DNA from: a virus
Strand: one strand, 5' to 3'
Length of the DNA: 22,790 nucleotides
Virus record (IMG/VR): IMGVR_UViG_3300033148_001312
Location: 2,159 to 24,948 of that record
Below are positions 16,869 through 21,558 of the stretch, in pieces. Both the position numbers and the translations under genes were made by a program. Below the pieces are notes generated by a model. That model saw only the letters and a list, made by a program, of their open reading frames with translations. It did not search any database and had not been told where the DNA came from. Position 1 is the stretch's first letter; every line of letters begins with the position of its first letter.

Positions 16869-17032
16869 AAATCGACCCTAAGAAAAAGAAGATCGTAATC
16901 AAGTACGATATTACGGAAGAATCAAAGAAGATCCTTTCTCAGGCTCAATCTCTTGCTGAGTCTCTTCCTGAGTATCTTGTGAAGATTCTCCCATTCTCAA
17001 AGAATAAGAAAGATAAAGGAAGTCAATCCTAA
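16859..17032 (+). CDS. 57-aa lysine-rich charged protein
   Basis: I chose the ATG at 16859 (MEIKIDPKKKKIVIKYDITEE); a TTG at 16826 would extend it but lies deep in the previous gene. The N-terminus is a basic beta strand pair, followed by a helix 'SKKILSQAQSLAESLPEYLVKIL' and a basic tail. It overlaps the membrane-protein gene by 10 bases, so it is probably co-expressed with it. Its last 122 bases overlap a convergent minus-strand gene, an unusually long antisense overlap. No family recognised. Confidence 0.55.
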   Translation: MEIKIDPKKKKIVIKYDITEESKKILSQAQSLAESLPEYLVKILPFSKNKKDKGSQS

Positions 17033-17255
17033 TATCTTCCCCCGTCTTTATCATTACGATTCCATTAACGCAGTCTTCAGCGGCTTCGTGCTGAGATACC
17101 CTTTCCCACATATTCTTTATTACACGTTTTAAGTCAGCTATAGACGGTGTTACACCGCCCCAATAGGCTTTTATGCTCTTATTTGACCTAATAATGTGCT
17201 TTACGTGCGAATAATCTATTGATTCAATGAAAGCTTGTGCTATATTTGTGTCCAT
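16911..17255 (-). CDS. 114-aa orphan, convergent with the preceding gene
   Basis: Starts MDTNIAQAFIESIDYSHVKHI at ATG 17255. Residues 1-80 look like a folded small protein ('KAYWGGVTPSIADLKRVIKNMWERV', 'GIVMIKTGEDIRIDFLYLSY'), reminiscent of hypothetical proteins in Bacteroidota phages. The last 35 residues are Gln/Glu/Ser-rich and lie antisense to the plus-strand gene, so the tail may be a recent extension. A near-consensus -7 (TAATATTG) ends five bases before the ATG. Its ATG and the ATG of the divergent gene overlap in the same CATG. Function unknown. Confidence 0.65.
   Translation of the reverse strand: MDTNIAQAFIESIDYSHVKHIIRSNKSIKAYWGGVTPSIADLKRVIKNMWERVSQHEAAEDCVNGIVMIKTGEDIRIDFLYLSYSLRMGESSQDTQEETQQEIEPEKGSSLILP
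17219..17248 (+). promoter_or_regulatory. Consensus promoter for the 72-aa plus-strand gene
   Basis: TTG (17219-17221), 19-base spacer, TATATTTG (17241-17248), then five bases to ATG 17254. Full match to the Bacteroidota consensus. The promoter lies entirely inside the start of the minus-strand gene, and it decides the start at 17254 over an ATG at 17227. Confidence 0.75.
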
Positions 17256-17472
17256 GATTGCAATATTACAAAAAAGTTTCCTGTGGATGAACCCAGGTAC
17301 TGTATTTAATTTAAAGGCTCACGAACAACGTGCAGATATTGAAGTATTTGTATGTGAAGAGCCTGACGATGAAGGAAAGGAGTTCTGGCTCTCTAAAGGG
17401 TTTATCCTCGGAGAGTTTGAAGATGGCTACAAGCCGTTATGCTGGACTCAAGACCTATTCCTCGTCATCTGA
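17254..17472 (+). CDS. 72-aa orphan under its own promoter
   Basis: Starts MIAILQKSFLWMNPGTVFNL; the promoter octamer five bases upstream supports this ATG, not the in-frame ATG at 17227. A later ATG (17287, MNPGTVF) is possible. The body alternates strands ('DIEVFVCEEPDDEGKEFWLSKGFIL') and is acidic, ending 'CWTQDLFLVI'. It looks like a small soluble alpha/beta protein. The end overlaps the convergent minus-strand gene by 18 bases. Family not recognised. Confidence 0.6.
   Translation: MIAILQKSFLWMNPGTVFNLKAHEQRADIEVFVCEEPDDEGKEFWLSKGFILGEFEDGYKPLCWTQDLFLVI
17261..17268 (-). promoter_or_regulatory. Near-consensus -7 element for the 114-aa gene
   Basis: TAATATTG on the minus strand (one mismatch to TAnnTTTG) ends five bases before the ATG at 17255. 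A TTC sits 20 bases upstream instead of TTG, so it is probably a weak promoter. It mirrors the plus-strand promoter at 17219-17248. Confidence 0.35.
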
Positions 17473-17661
17473 TACAGTCTTAGGCTTTTCAATCCACCAA
17501 ACAGCATCAGGCTCCTTTACAGGTCTTCCTGATGTCTTTCTGTACACTGAATTGTCAGAGCCTAAGAACCCATCAAAGTAACGCTTACCGTCACTCCATA
17601 CACAGTTTTTGTGTACGTCTGGTCTGTTCCAAAACACAATATTCCAAGACTTATTATTCAT
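17455..17661 (-). CDS. 68-aa orphan
   Basis: MNNKSWNIVFWNRPDVHKNC at ATG 17661. Trp-rich with two 'W...' strand segments ('CVWSDGKRYFDGFLGSDNSVY', 'AVWWIEKPKT') and an acidic end. It is downstream of a TTG-N18-TAACTTAG promoter that overlaps the end of the HNH gene, leaving a short untranslated leader, unlike its leaderless neighbours. The 3' end overlaps the convergent plus-strand gene. No function suggested. Confidence 0.58.
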   Translation of the reverse strand: MNNKSWNIVFWNRPDVHKNCVWSDGKRYFDGFLGSDNSVYRKTSGRPVKEPDAVWWIEKPKTVSDDEE

Positions 17662-17678
17662 GGCTGTGATTTATTCTG

Positions 17679-17707
17679 CTAAGTTACTGAAAATTAGGCA
17701 ATTACAA
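17679..17707 (-). promoter_or_regulatory. Promoter for the 68-aa gene
   Basis: Minus strand TTG (17705-17707), 18-base spacer, TAACTTAG (17679-17686, one mismatch to TAnnTTTG). The TTG overlaps the stop codon region of the HNH gene. The predicted leader to the ATG at 17661 is about 14 bases. Confidence 0.5.
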
Positions 17708-18109
17708 AAGACTATGCTTCAGTAGCTCTATCAGTCTCTCGTTGGCAGGGTAAATCTTCATAGACTTCTTATCTCCGAACTCCCACTTCTGATGGCACTC
17801 CAGGCATAAAATGTTGATGTTGTCCTTATTGTGTCTAAGTTTTGGTTGAGAACCCTTAGACAAAATGTGTGAGAACATATAGCGTTCCCAGTTTTTACCT
17901 AAATCCTTGTCGCACTCCTCGCAGTAGTGGGGTCTTTCTGACCAAAGCTCCTCGTAGAACTTAGTATCAAGGTCGATTTTATCCTTCGCCTTCTTAGACG
18001 GACCCAGCTTCTTGTATGATTTGGACGCACAGGGCTTACATCTTCCTTTACTCCAAATGTAGTCTTCCTTGCCACACTCCTTACAGGTCTTCTTCTTTCT
18101 TGGTATCAT
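17702..18109 (-). CDS. HNH endonuclease with N-terminal zinc finger (NinG-like?)
   Basis: 135 aa. N-terminal treble-clef/zinc ribbon: CKEC at residues 9-12 and CKPC after 'WSKGR'. A basic linker follows ('SYKKLGPSKKAKDK'), then the HNH core: 'HYCEECDKDLG', 'FSHILSKGSQPKLRHNKDNI', 'NILCLECHQKWE'. Together these give two CxxC pairs, the catalytic-type His in SHIL and a final His. HNH proteins of this build in phages include NinG-type recombination factors and packaging-associated nucleases; I cannot decide between these and a free-standing homing enzyme. It follows a terminator and has a -7-like TATATTTA four bases before its ATG, so it can be expressed alone. Confidence 0.8.
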   Translation of the reverse strand: MIPRKKKTCKECGKEDYIWSKGRCKPCASKSYKKLGPSKKAKDKIDLDTKFYEELWSERPHYCEECDKDLGKNWERYMFSHILSKGSQPKLRHNKDNINILCLECHQKWEFGDKKSMKIYPANERLIELLKHSLL

Positions 18110-18113
18110 ACAG

Positions 18114-18121
18114 TAAATATA
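18114..18121 (-). promoter_or_regulatory. -7-like element TATATTTA before the HNH gene
   Basis: One mismatch to TAnnTTTG, ending four bases before the ATG at 18109. The nearest TTG is 16 bases upstream and lies within the terminator hairpin, so the -33 side is uncertain. Confidence 0.4.
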
Positions 18122-18150
18122 AAAAGAAAACCCCCGCCAAGGGGCGAGGG
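18122..18150 (-). terminator. Strong intrinsic terminator, GC-rich stem
   Basis: Minus-strand CCCTCGCC (18143-18150) pairs with GGCGGGGG (18131-18138) through 8 bp with one U-G wobble and a CCTT loop, followed by TTTTCTTTT. It ends the unit of the two small genes upstream and any RNA started at 18205-18234. Confidence 0.88.
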
Positions 18151-18200
18151 CTTCCTAAACAGCAATGAAAACAAAAACAAAAGCAAAGAACTTTTGAGAG
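18122..18200 (-). ncRNA. Candidate small RNA between a promoter and a terminator
   Basis: A consensus promoter (TTG-N19-TAAATTTG, 18205-18234) sits at the very end of the gene stopping at 18218 and is followed, after about 75 bases with no ORF of useful size on this strand, by a strong terminator. The predicted RNA starts near 18198-18201, is U-rich (runs of TTTTG and TTTTTG) and ends in an 8-bp GC hairpin. It could be a regulatory small RNA or a leader with an attenuator in front of the HNH gene. The 5' end is an estimate from promoter geometry; no covariation evidence is available. Confidence 0.4.
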
Positions 18201-18204
18201 TGAG

Positions 18205-18234
18205 CAAATTTAGTAATTCAGTTGAGAAACACAA
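18205..18234 (-). promoter_or_regulatory. Consensus promoter for the candidate small RNA
   Basis: Minus strand TTG (18232-18234), 19-base spacer, TAAATTTG (18205-18212), an exact match to the Bacteroidota consensus and ideal spacing. No start codon follows within reach on this strand before the terminator at 18122-18150. Confidence 0.65.
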
Positions 18235-18427
18235 AATAAAGCTTGATTAATCTCTCTAATTCTACTATCCCCTGCTCGGTAGTGGCAGCGAACTGCATAT
18301 TATCATCGTAGAGCTTTACAAAGCCAAAGTCGTGCAGGAACATTATCTCCTCGTGATGCTCGTGATCCCAAACATCCTTACCGAACATAAGTTCCTTCAG
18401 TAGGCTCATTTTTAGCTCATCCTTCAT
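18218..18427 (-). CDS. 69-aa orphan, winged-helix-like
   Basis: MKDELKMSLLKELMFGKDVW at ATG 18427, overlapping the end of the upstream gene by 11 bases. The layout helix ('LKMSLLKELMFGKDV'), helix ('HEEIMFLHDFGFVKLYDDNMQF'), strand and helix ('TTEQGIVELERLIKLYF') resembles a small winged-helix fold in which 'GFVKL...FAATTEQGIVEL' would be the wing, as in small phage regulators; this is only a visual impression. It forms a two-gene unit with the upstream gene under one promoter. Confidence 0.6.
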   Translation of the reverse strand: MKDELKMSLLKELMFGKDVWDHEHHEEIMFLHDFGFVKLYDDNMQFAATTEQGIVELERLIKLYFVFLN

Positions 18428-18662
18428 CTCCCAGGTCGTAGTTCTTGTATCTTATGTCAAACTTCCTGTTCTGCATCTTCTCTACGAATTTTCTTCTCGC
18501 CTCGGCAGGATCGGTGTCTTTGCTAACGTAAATGGTCGTGTTCCTGTCGATTACTACACGCTGTAGGTCGTTAAGGTCTGGAGACATCATCTCAGACACT
18601 TTTAGAGCCTTGTTACGCAATTCCTTCAGCTCTTCATTTCTTACTGCACCCTCTTTTTGCAT
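18417..18662 (-). CDS. 81-aa charged orphan
   Basis: MQKEGAVRNEELKELRNKAL at ATG 18662. A helical N-terminus rich in Glu/Lys, a short strand 'RVVIDRNTTIYVSKDTD' and a helix 'PAEARRKFVEKMQNRKF'. A TTG-N20-TAACTTTA promoter ends five bases before the ATG, supporting this start. It is first gene of a two-gene minus unit ended by the terminator at 18122-18150. No family recognised. Confidence 0.6.
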   Translation of the reverse strand: MQKEGAVRNEELKELRNKALKVSEMMSPDLNDLQRVVIDRNTTIYVSKDTDPAEARRKFVEKMQNRKFDIRYKNYDLGDEG

Positions 18663-18667
18663 ACTTC

Positions 18668-18698
18668 TAAAGTTAGTGGTTTAAAATTGTTTTTTCAA
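18668..18698 (-). promoter_or_regulatory. Promoter for the 81-aa/69-aa gene pair
   Basis: Minus strand TTG (18696-18698), 20-base spacer, TAACTTTA (18668-18675, one mismatch to TAnnTTTG), five bases before ATG 18662. Confidence 0.6.
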
Positions 18699-18751
18699 AT
18701 AGGGTCGCAATGTAGAAACTATTCCTAAATTAGCAAGCAAATAATTATCAA

Positions 18752-19219
18752 ATGGATATAAGAAAAGCTAAACCAACAGAAGGGTATCAGATAGAGAGCC
18801 TGGTGCAGATATGCGCTGAACAGTCTGGTATGATGATGATAGACGCTGTAGACGCTCACGGCACTATATCTAAGTCTGTTTTATCGCCTCATTGCCACGT
18901 TTATGTTGCGATTATAGACGATTCGATAGTAGGTGTCATAATAGGCATACAAGGTGCAATGTTCTCCAACCTACACAACATGGAGGTGATGATGTGCGTA
19001 AACCCGACTGACTCAAGGATGGGCGTAGGTTCTATGCTAATGGAACACTTTCTACTGGAACACGGATGGAGAAATGTGTATGCGGAGGTGGTAAGCGACA
19101 ACGAGCCTATCATACATTTACTTCTAAAACATAACTACAAGCTTGTATGCTCACTACCTAAGTTCGTGAACACAAGAAGAGGATTCAGAGACAAAATGAT
19201 ATTTACATACAATGGATAA
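18752..19219 (+). CDS. GNAT-family N-acetyltransferase
   Basis: 155 aa, the normal length for a single GNAT domain. The fold is readable: the beta1-alpha1 region 'MDIRKAKPTEGYQIESLVQICAEQ', central strands 'HVYVAIIDDSIVGVIIGIQG' and 'NMEVMMCVNP', then the acetyl-CoA pyrophosphate loop 'SRMGVGSMLMEHF' (R89-x-x-G-x-G style) and 'NVYAEVVSDNEPIIHLLLKHNYKLV' with N117 in the usual place. The acceptor substrate is unknown; phage GNATs can modify host or virion proteins or small molecules. It heads a two-gene plus-strand cassette. A weak TAAATTAG at 18726-18733 may be its -7 element, but no TTG is at the right distance. Confidence 0.87.
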   Translation: MDIRKAKPTEGYQIESLVQICAEQSGMMMIDAVDAHGTISKSVLSPHCHVYVAIIDDSIVGVIIGIQGAMFSNLHNMEVMMCVNPTDSRMGVGSMLMEHFLLEHGWRNVYAEVVSDNEPIIHLLLKHNYKLVCSLPKFVNTRRGFRDKMIFTYNG

Positions 19220-19436
19220 ACCAAAGAACTTCAAGGAACTGAAGAAGAGACTTCAGCCATTCGTCAACATGAATAACCAAATAAGGTTAAACAAAGAGTC
19301 TACAATAACCAATGTTGGTTATATGATAAGCACTCACGTTGAAATGCTTGAGGCTAACCCTGGAAACAGGACGTTTATGCCCTACTACGACAGGCTTATA
19401 GTGTTGCTAACACTCCTTGAGGCGGGGTGGGAATAG
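19212..19436 (+). CDS. 74-aa helical orphan following the acetyltransferase
   Basis: ATG at 19212 overlaps the acetyltransferase stop by 8 bases (ATGGATAA), so it is likely coupled. The protein is helical: 'NFKELKKRLQPFVNMNNQIRL', 'TNVGYMISTHVEMLEANP', 'YYDRLIVLLTLLEAGWE'. A small helical protein paired with a GNAT could be an accessory or regulator, though type II toxin-antitoxin pairs normally have a ribbon-helix-helix antitoxin upstream, which is not what is seen. Its end overlaps the convergent minus-strand gene by 41 bases. Confidence 0.65.
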   Translation: MDKPKNFKELKKRLQPFVNMNNQIRLNKESTITNVGYMISTHVEMLEANPGNRTFMPYYDRLIVLLTLLEAGWE

Positions 19437-19782
19437 TAAATCGCTCAGGATCTATCTTCTTACATCTCTCAAGTATCAGTACAGACACCTTCTTGAATGC
19501 CATTCTCTCGGCAGGTGTAGTCTCAGTACCTATCTCGGTGTTGAGTCCAGCATCCAGCTCAAGTAGAATGTCTACCGCAGCCTTGTGTGGTGACTTCGTT
19601 CCTGACGTATCCAAAGCCCTCTTCAGATACTTAGCAGTATCAAGAACTTCTTCGTATGCGTGTTGAAGCCATTCTTCCTTGGAGTAGTCTTCCCTATCTA
19701 CGGTTACACCGTACTCCTGCTTTCCTTTGATGTCTGAGGATACAAGGTCCTCGAATATTCGCTTACTCGTGTTGCTTTCCAT
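19396..19782 (-). CDS. MazG-superfamily-like nucleotide pyrophosphohydrolase
   Basis: 128 aa from ATG 19782. The frame is open further upstream to 19872, but the promoter TATATTTG four bases before 19782 and the loss of sensible sequence upstream fix this start. Residues 19-57 carry the phage signature 'KGKQEYGVTVDR' then 'WLQHAYEEVLDTAKYLKRAL', with the acidic EExxD (E44, E45, D48) that binds metal in all-alpha NTP pyrophosphatases. Such enzymes hydrolyse (d)NTPs and can shape nucleotide pools during infection. The C-terminal half ('AAVDILLELDAGLNTEIGTE', 'AFKKVSVLILERCKKIDPERF') is a helical extension of unknown role. Confidence 0.75.
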   Translation of the reverse strand: MESNTSKRIFEDLVSSDIKGKQEYGVTVDREDYSKEEWLQHAYEEVLDTAKYLKRALDTSGTKSPHKAAVDILLELDAGLNTEIGTETTPAERMAFKKVSVLILERCKKIDPERFTIPTPPQGVLATL

Positions 19783-19786
19783 TTTC

Positions 19787-19818
19787 CAAATATAAGGGTT
19801 ATCTTTGTTATATGGCAA
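19787..19818 (-). promoter_or_regulatory. Promoter for the MazG-like gene
   Basis: Minus strand TTG (19816-19818, inside the start of the divergent gene), 21-base spacer, exact TATATTTG (19787-19794), four bases before ATG 19782. Confidence 0.7.
19800..19807 (+). promoter_or_regulatory. -7 element for the basic-protein gene
   Basis: Exact TATCTTTG on the plus strand, four bases before ATG 19812. The nearest TTG is 25 bases upstream, outside the usual range. It lies five bases from the opposing -7 element, so the two promoters must compete. Confidence 0.55.
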
Positions 19819-20051
19819 AGCGTAACTACAAAAAAGAGTACAAGAAAAAACGTGCTGCACGTAACAAGGCAAGACGCAAAGCCGTAAAGAAGGGTACTGT
19901 CAAGAAGGGTGACAAGAACGATATGTCACACACAAAGAATGGGGTAGTAAAAAAGCCCCGATCCGTAAACCGAGGCTCTAAAAAAGATATGCCTGGCGAT
20001 AAACGTGCCAGGGGTAAGGGTCAAAAGAAACGTCAGCCTAAGAAAAAGTAG
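19812..20051 (+). CDS. Highly basic 79-aa protein
   Basis: Over 40% Lys/Arg, almost no hydrophobic residues: 'MAKRNYKKEYKKKRAARNKA', then 'SHTKNGVVKKPRSVNRGSKKDMPGDKRARG'. Proteins ending with this 'NRGSKKDMPGDKRARG'-type segment are, to my knowledge, widespread among unrelated phages; their role is not established, but nucleic-acid binding is the obvious reading. The promoter TATCTTTG four bases upstream fixes the start. The 3' end overlaps the convergent resolvase gene by 14 bases, and a minus-strand terminator lies inside its coding sequence. Confidence 0.75.
   Translation: MAKRNYKKEYKKKRAARNKARRKAVKKGTVKKGDKNDMSHTKNGVVKKPRSVNRGSKKDMPGDKRARGKGQKKRQPKKK
19949..19977 (-). terminator. Antisense terminator inside the basic-protein gene
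   Basis: On the minus strand AGCCTCG (19971-19977) pairs with CGGGGCT (19954-19960) through 7 bp with one U-G wobble and a 10-base loop, followed by TTTTTT. A second perfect 6-bp hairpin (CCTGGC/GCCAGG, 19992-20012) lies just before it. Positioned 60 bases after the resolvase stop, it probably ends the right-hand minus operon. Confidence 0.68.
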
Positions 20052-20571
20052 CCTTAATAAGCCATTCAAATTCCTTTGTTCGCATTCCTGCATACATTAC
20101 ACCAATCGAATCAGCCATGTGTTCCTGCTTCATTAGTGGGAAGTCATTCCTAACAAGCCACGGAGCCTCTGGGTGCTGCTCGTAAGCCCACTCGATCATC
20201 TCCTTCTTACTGGCATTCTTTCTTCCTACACTTGCCATCTTAACTTCGTGTGGAGTTACTTCCAAACATCTGTCTGGTAATGATGCAAGCAGAAAGCAAC
20301 TAACACCGTAGTTCTTCATCCCACTCGCACTCTGACTACCGCTTGGTGTCTCTGCGAAGATAATCTGTGGTCTGTAACGCTCTACGAACTGCTTAGAACC
20401 CCTGTAAAGGTCCACACATCTCTCAATGAGGTCTGAGGACGCTCTAATCTTCTTGTTAGGGTTCTTTTGGGTCGTTACAGTAACTGAATCGATGACAATG
20501 AGCCTGTCACTAACATCAAAAGCAGTAAGACACGTATTACTTAGACTCGGATCTATTGCTACTGCTATCAT
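20038..20571 (-). CDS. RuvC-like Holliday junction resolvase
   Basis: 177 aa, RNase H-fold nuclease. Motifs: 'IAVAIDPSLSNT' with the first catalytic Asp (D7), 'IIFAETPSGSQS' with Glu E74, a Lys-rich segment 'VGRKNASKKEMIEWA' (about 116-129), and the last motif 'HMADSIGVMYAG' (H151, D154). This is the order and spacing of RuvC/phage resolvases that cut branched DNA before packaging. The ATG at 20571 lies inside the preceding small gene (35-base overlap). It is the last gene of the right-hand minus operon, ending opposite the basic-protein gene. Confidence 0.85.
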   Translation of the reverse strand: MIAVAIDPSLSNTCLTAFDVSDRLIVIDSVTVTTQKNPNKKIRASSDLIERCVDLYRGSKQFVERYRPQIIFAETPSGSQSASGMKNYGVSCFLLASLPDRCLEVTPHEVKMASVGRKNASKKEMIEWAYEQHPEAPWLVRNDFPLMKQEHMADSIGVMYAGMRTKEFEWLIKATFS

Positions 20572-20692
20572 AAACGCTTAATCTTTTCTGTTTAGAAGAT
20601 ATTATTCTCAGAGACTTCTCGTAAGACATTCTAAGTCTCTCGTATTCACTCATGGTAGTTAAACCAAAAGCAGTAAGTATCTTGTTTTTCAT
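20537..20692 (-). CDS. 51-aa helical orphan
   Basis: ATG at 20692 (MKNKILTAFGLTTMSEYERL) lies 13 bases after the previous gene's stop. The same frame stays open upstream but there it is a shadow of the previous gene. The product is one long helix with coiled-coil character ('SEYERLRMSYEKSLRIISSKQKRL') and a Ser-rich tail. Its end overlaps the resolvase start by 35 bases. It fills an otherwise empty 134-base gap in the operon. Confidence 0.5.
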   Translation of the reverse strand: MKNKILTAFGLTTMSEYERLRMSYEKSLRIISSKQKRLSVYDSSSNRSESK

Positions 20693-20705
20693 TCTTAACG
20701 TCAGT

Positions 20706-21089
20706 TTATTGGTTGACAATTTGGTCGTTTTCGTCAGTCTGGAGTTCTTCTCCTGTAAGTGCAAAGTATAGGTTTTGGAGGGTGTGGACGTAAAATATTT
20801 CAATACATGGAATGTCAAGACCCAACCTTTTAAAGTTAAATGAATCGTCATCTCCACTAATTTCACACGACCACATTGATTCTTCATGCTCCCAAATACC
20901 ATCATTTTTCTCAAACCCAAACTTCACCAACCATTCTTCTGTTAGGGGGATTGGTTCAAGTTCTTCAATTGACCATAATCTTCCAGCAACTTGTTGGAGA
21001 TTTCCTATGCTTTCTACTTGCCATTCATTAGTAGTTGGAACATCTTTTATTCTTACCCAATTCCCGATGCGTAGTTCTTCTGCTTTCAT
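20706..21089 (-). CDS. Bacteroidota-phage hypothetical protein, 127 aa
   Basis: Starts MKAEELRIGNWVRIKDVPTT and carries 'PLTEEWLVKFGFEKNDGIWE' in the middle and 'FYVHTLQNLYFALTGEEL' near the end. I recognise this set of segments from a hypothetical protein found repeatedly in Bacteroidota phages and prophages; no function is established. It supports the host assignment. The ATG overlaps the preceding TGA as ATGA, so it is coupled to the zinc-ribbon gene upstream. Confidence 0.78.
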   Translation of the reverse strand: MKAEELRIGNWVRIKDVPTTNEWQVESIGNLQQVAGRLWSIEELEPIPLTEEWLVKFGFEKNDGIWEHEESMWSCEISGDDDSFNFKRLGLDIPCIEIFYVHTLQNLYFALTGEELQTDENDQIVNQ

Positions 21090-21358
21090 GCTTCTACGTC
21101 TTTATTTCTTGTTGGAGTTTCTCTCTTGTATCCGCACACCTGACACTTCTTACCACCGTTGAGGTAGTCCTTGCGCCATACGTGGTTCTTGCAGCGTCTC
21201 TGTCGCATAAGTCTTACGTTCTCGTCTGCCTTACGGACGAACTCCTCAGCTTCGTCTCCTTCAAGTGTTGGTATGAACGCATTGGAGAGTTCCTTGTCAA
21301 CAGCTTCAGAAGCTTTATCTAACGAATCCTTGTCGTACCAGAATTTTGCTTTACTCAT
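21086..21358 (-). CDS. 90-aa protein with zinc-ribbon-like CxxC tail
   Basis: MSKAKFWYDKDSLDKASEAV at ATG 21358. An acidic helical N-terminus and a central helix 'DEAEEFVRKADENVRLMRQRR' precede a small metal-site candidate 'CKNHVWRKDYLNGGKKCQVCGYKRE', with C, H and CxxC as possible zinc ligands. It could bind nucleic acid or protein. Both ends overlap neighbours as ATGA, typical for this operon. No family name. Confidence 0.68.
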   Translation of the reverse strand: MSKAKFWYDKDSLDKASEAVDKELSNAFIPTLEGDEAEEFVRKADENVRLMRQRRCKNHVWRKDYLNGGKKCQVCGYKRETPTRNKDVEA

Positions 21359-21543
21359 CTTGACTTAATTATCTCGTTACACTTCTCGTAATCCTCCACA
21401 GACTCGTAGTAGCTCAACACTACATCTGGGTCTTCGTGGTTCTCAGGCAGGTAGAACACCTCCTGCTCTGCAAGCTTGTCGTAGTCTGTAGCACCTATCA
21501 ATAGCTGGTAGGCGTTGTAGTAGCACTCTTCAGTCTCGGTCAT
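21355..21543 (-). CDS. 62-aa acidic orphan
   Basis: MTETEECYYNAYQLLIGATD at ATG 21543. Strongly acidic and Tyr-rich ('EVFYLPENHEDPDVVLSYYESVEDYEKCNEI'), helical. It ends in an ATGA overlap with the next gene. Small acidic phage proteins often act as inhibitors of host proteins, but nothing in this sequence shows that. Confidence 0.6.
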   Translation of the reverse strand: MTETEECYYNAYQLLIGATDYDKLAEQEVFYLPENHEDPDVVLSYYESVEDYEKCNEIIKSR

Positions 21544-21558
21544 CTTATTTGTTTTGTT

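Noticed and set aside
17227-17253. Upstream ATG for the 72-aa plus-strand gene
   Set aside because: It lies inside the consensus promoter (17219-17248), so it would not be on the transcript.
17505-17534. Perfect 7-bp inverted repeat CATCAGG/CCTGATG
   Set aside because: The 16-base loop and lack of a T run make a terminator unlikely; it lies within a coding sequence and may be chance.
18165-18197. 10-codon plus-strand ORF (MKTKTKAKNF)
   Set aside because: Too short to support and without a promoter; its bases are better explained by the minus-strand promoter-terminator interval.
19783-19872. Upstream extension of the MazG-like gene
   Set aside because: The region holds the gene's own promoter and the start of the divergent gene; the extra residues are Cys-rich nonsense unlike the rest of the protein.
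20693-20920. Long upstream extension of the 51-aa gene
   Set aside because: It is the out-of-frame shadow of the 127-aa hypothetical gene on the same strand; only the part after 20692 reads as an independent protein.
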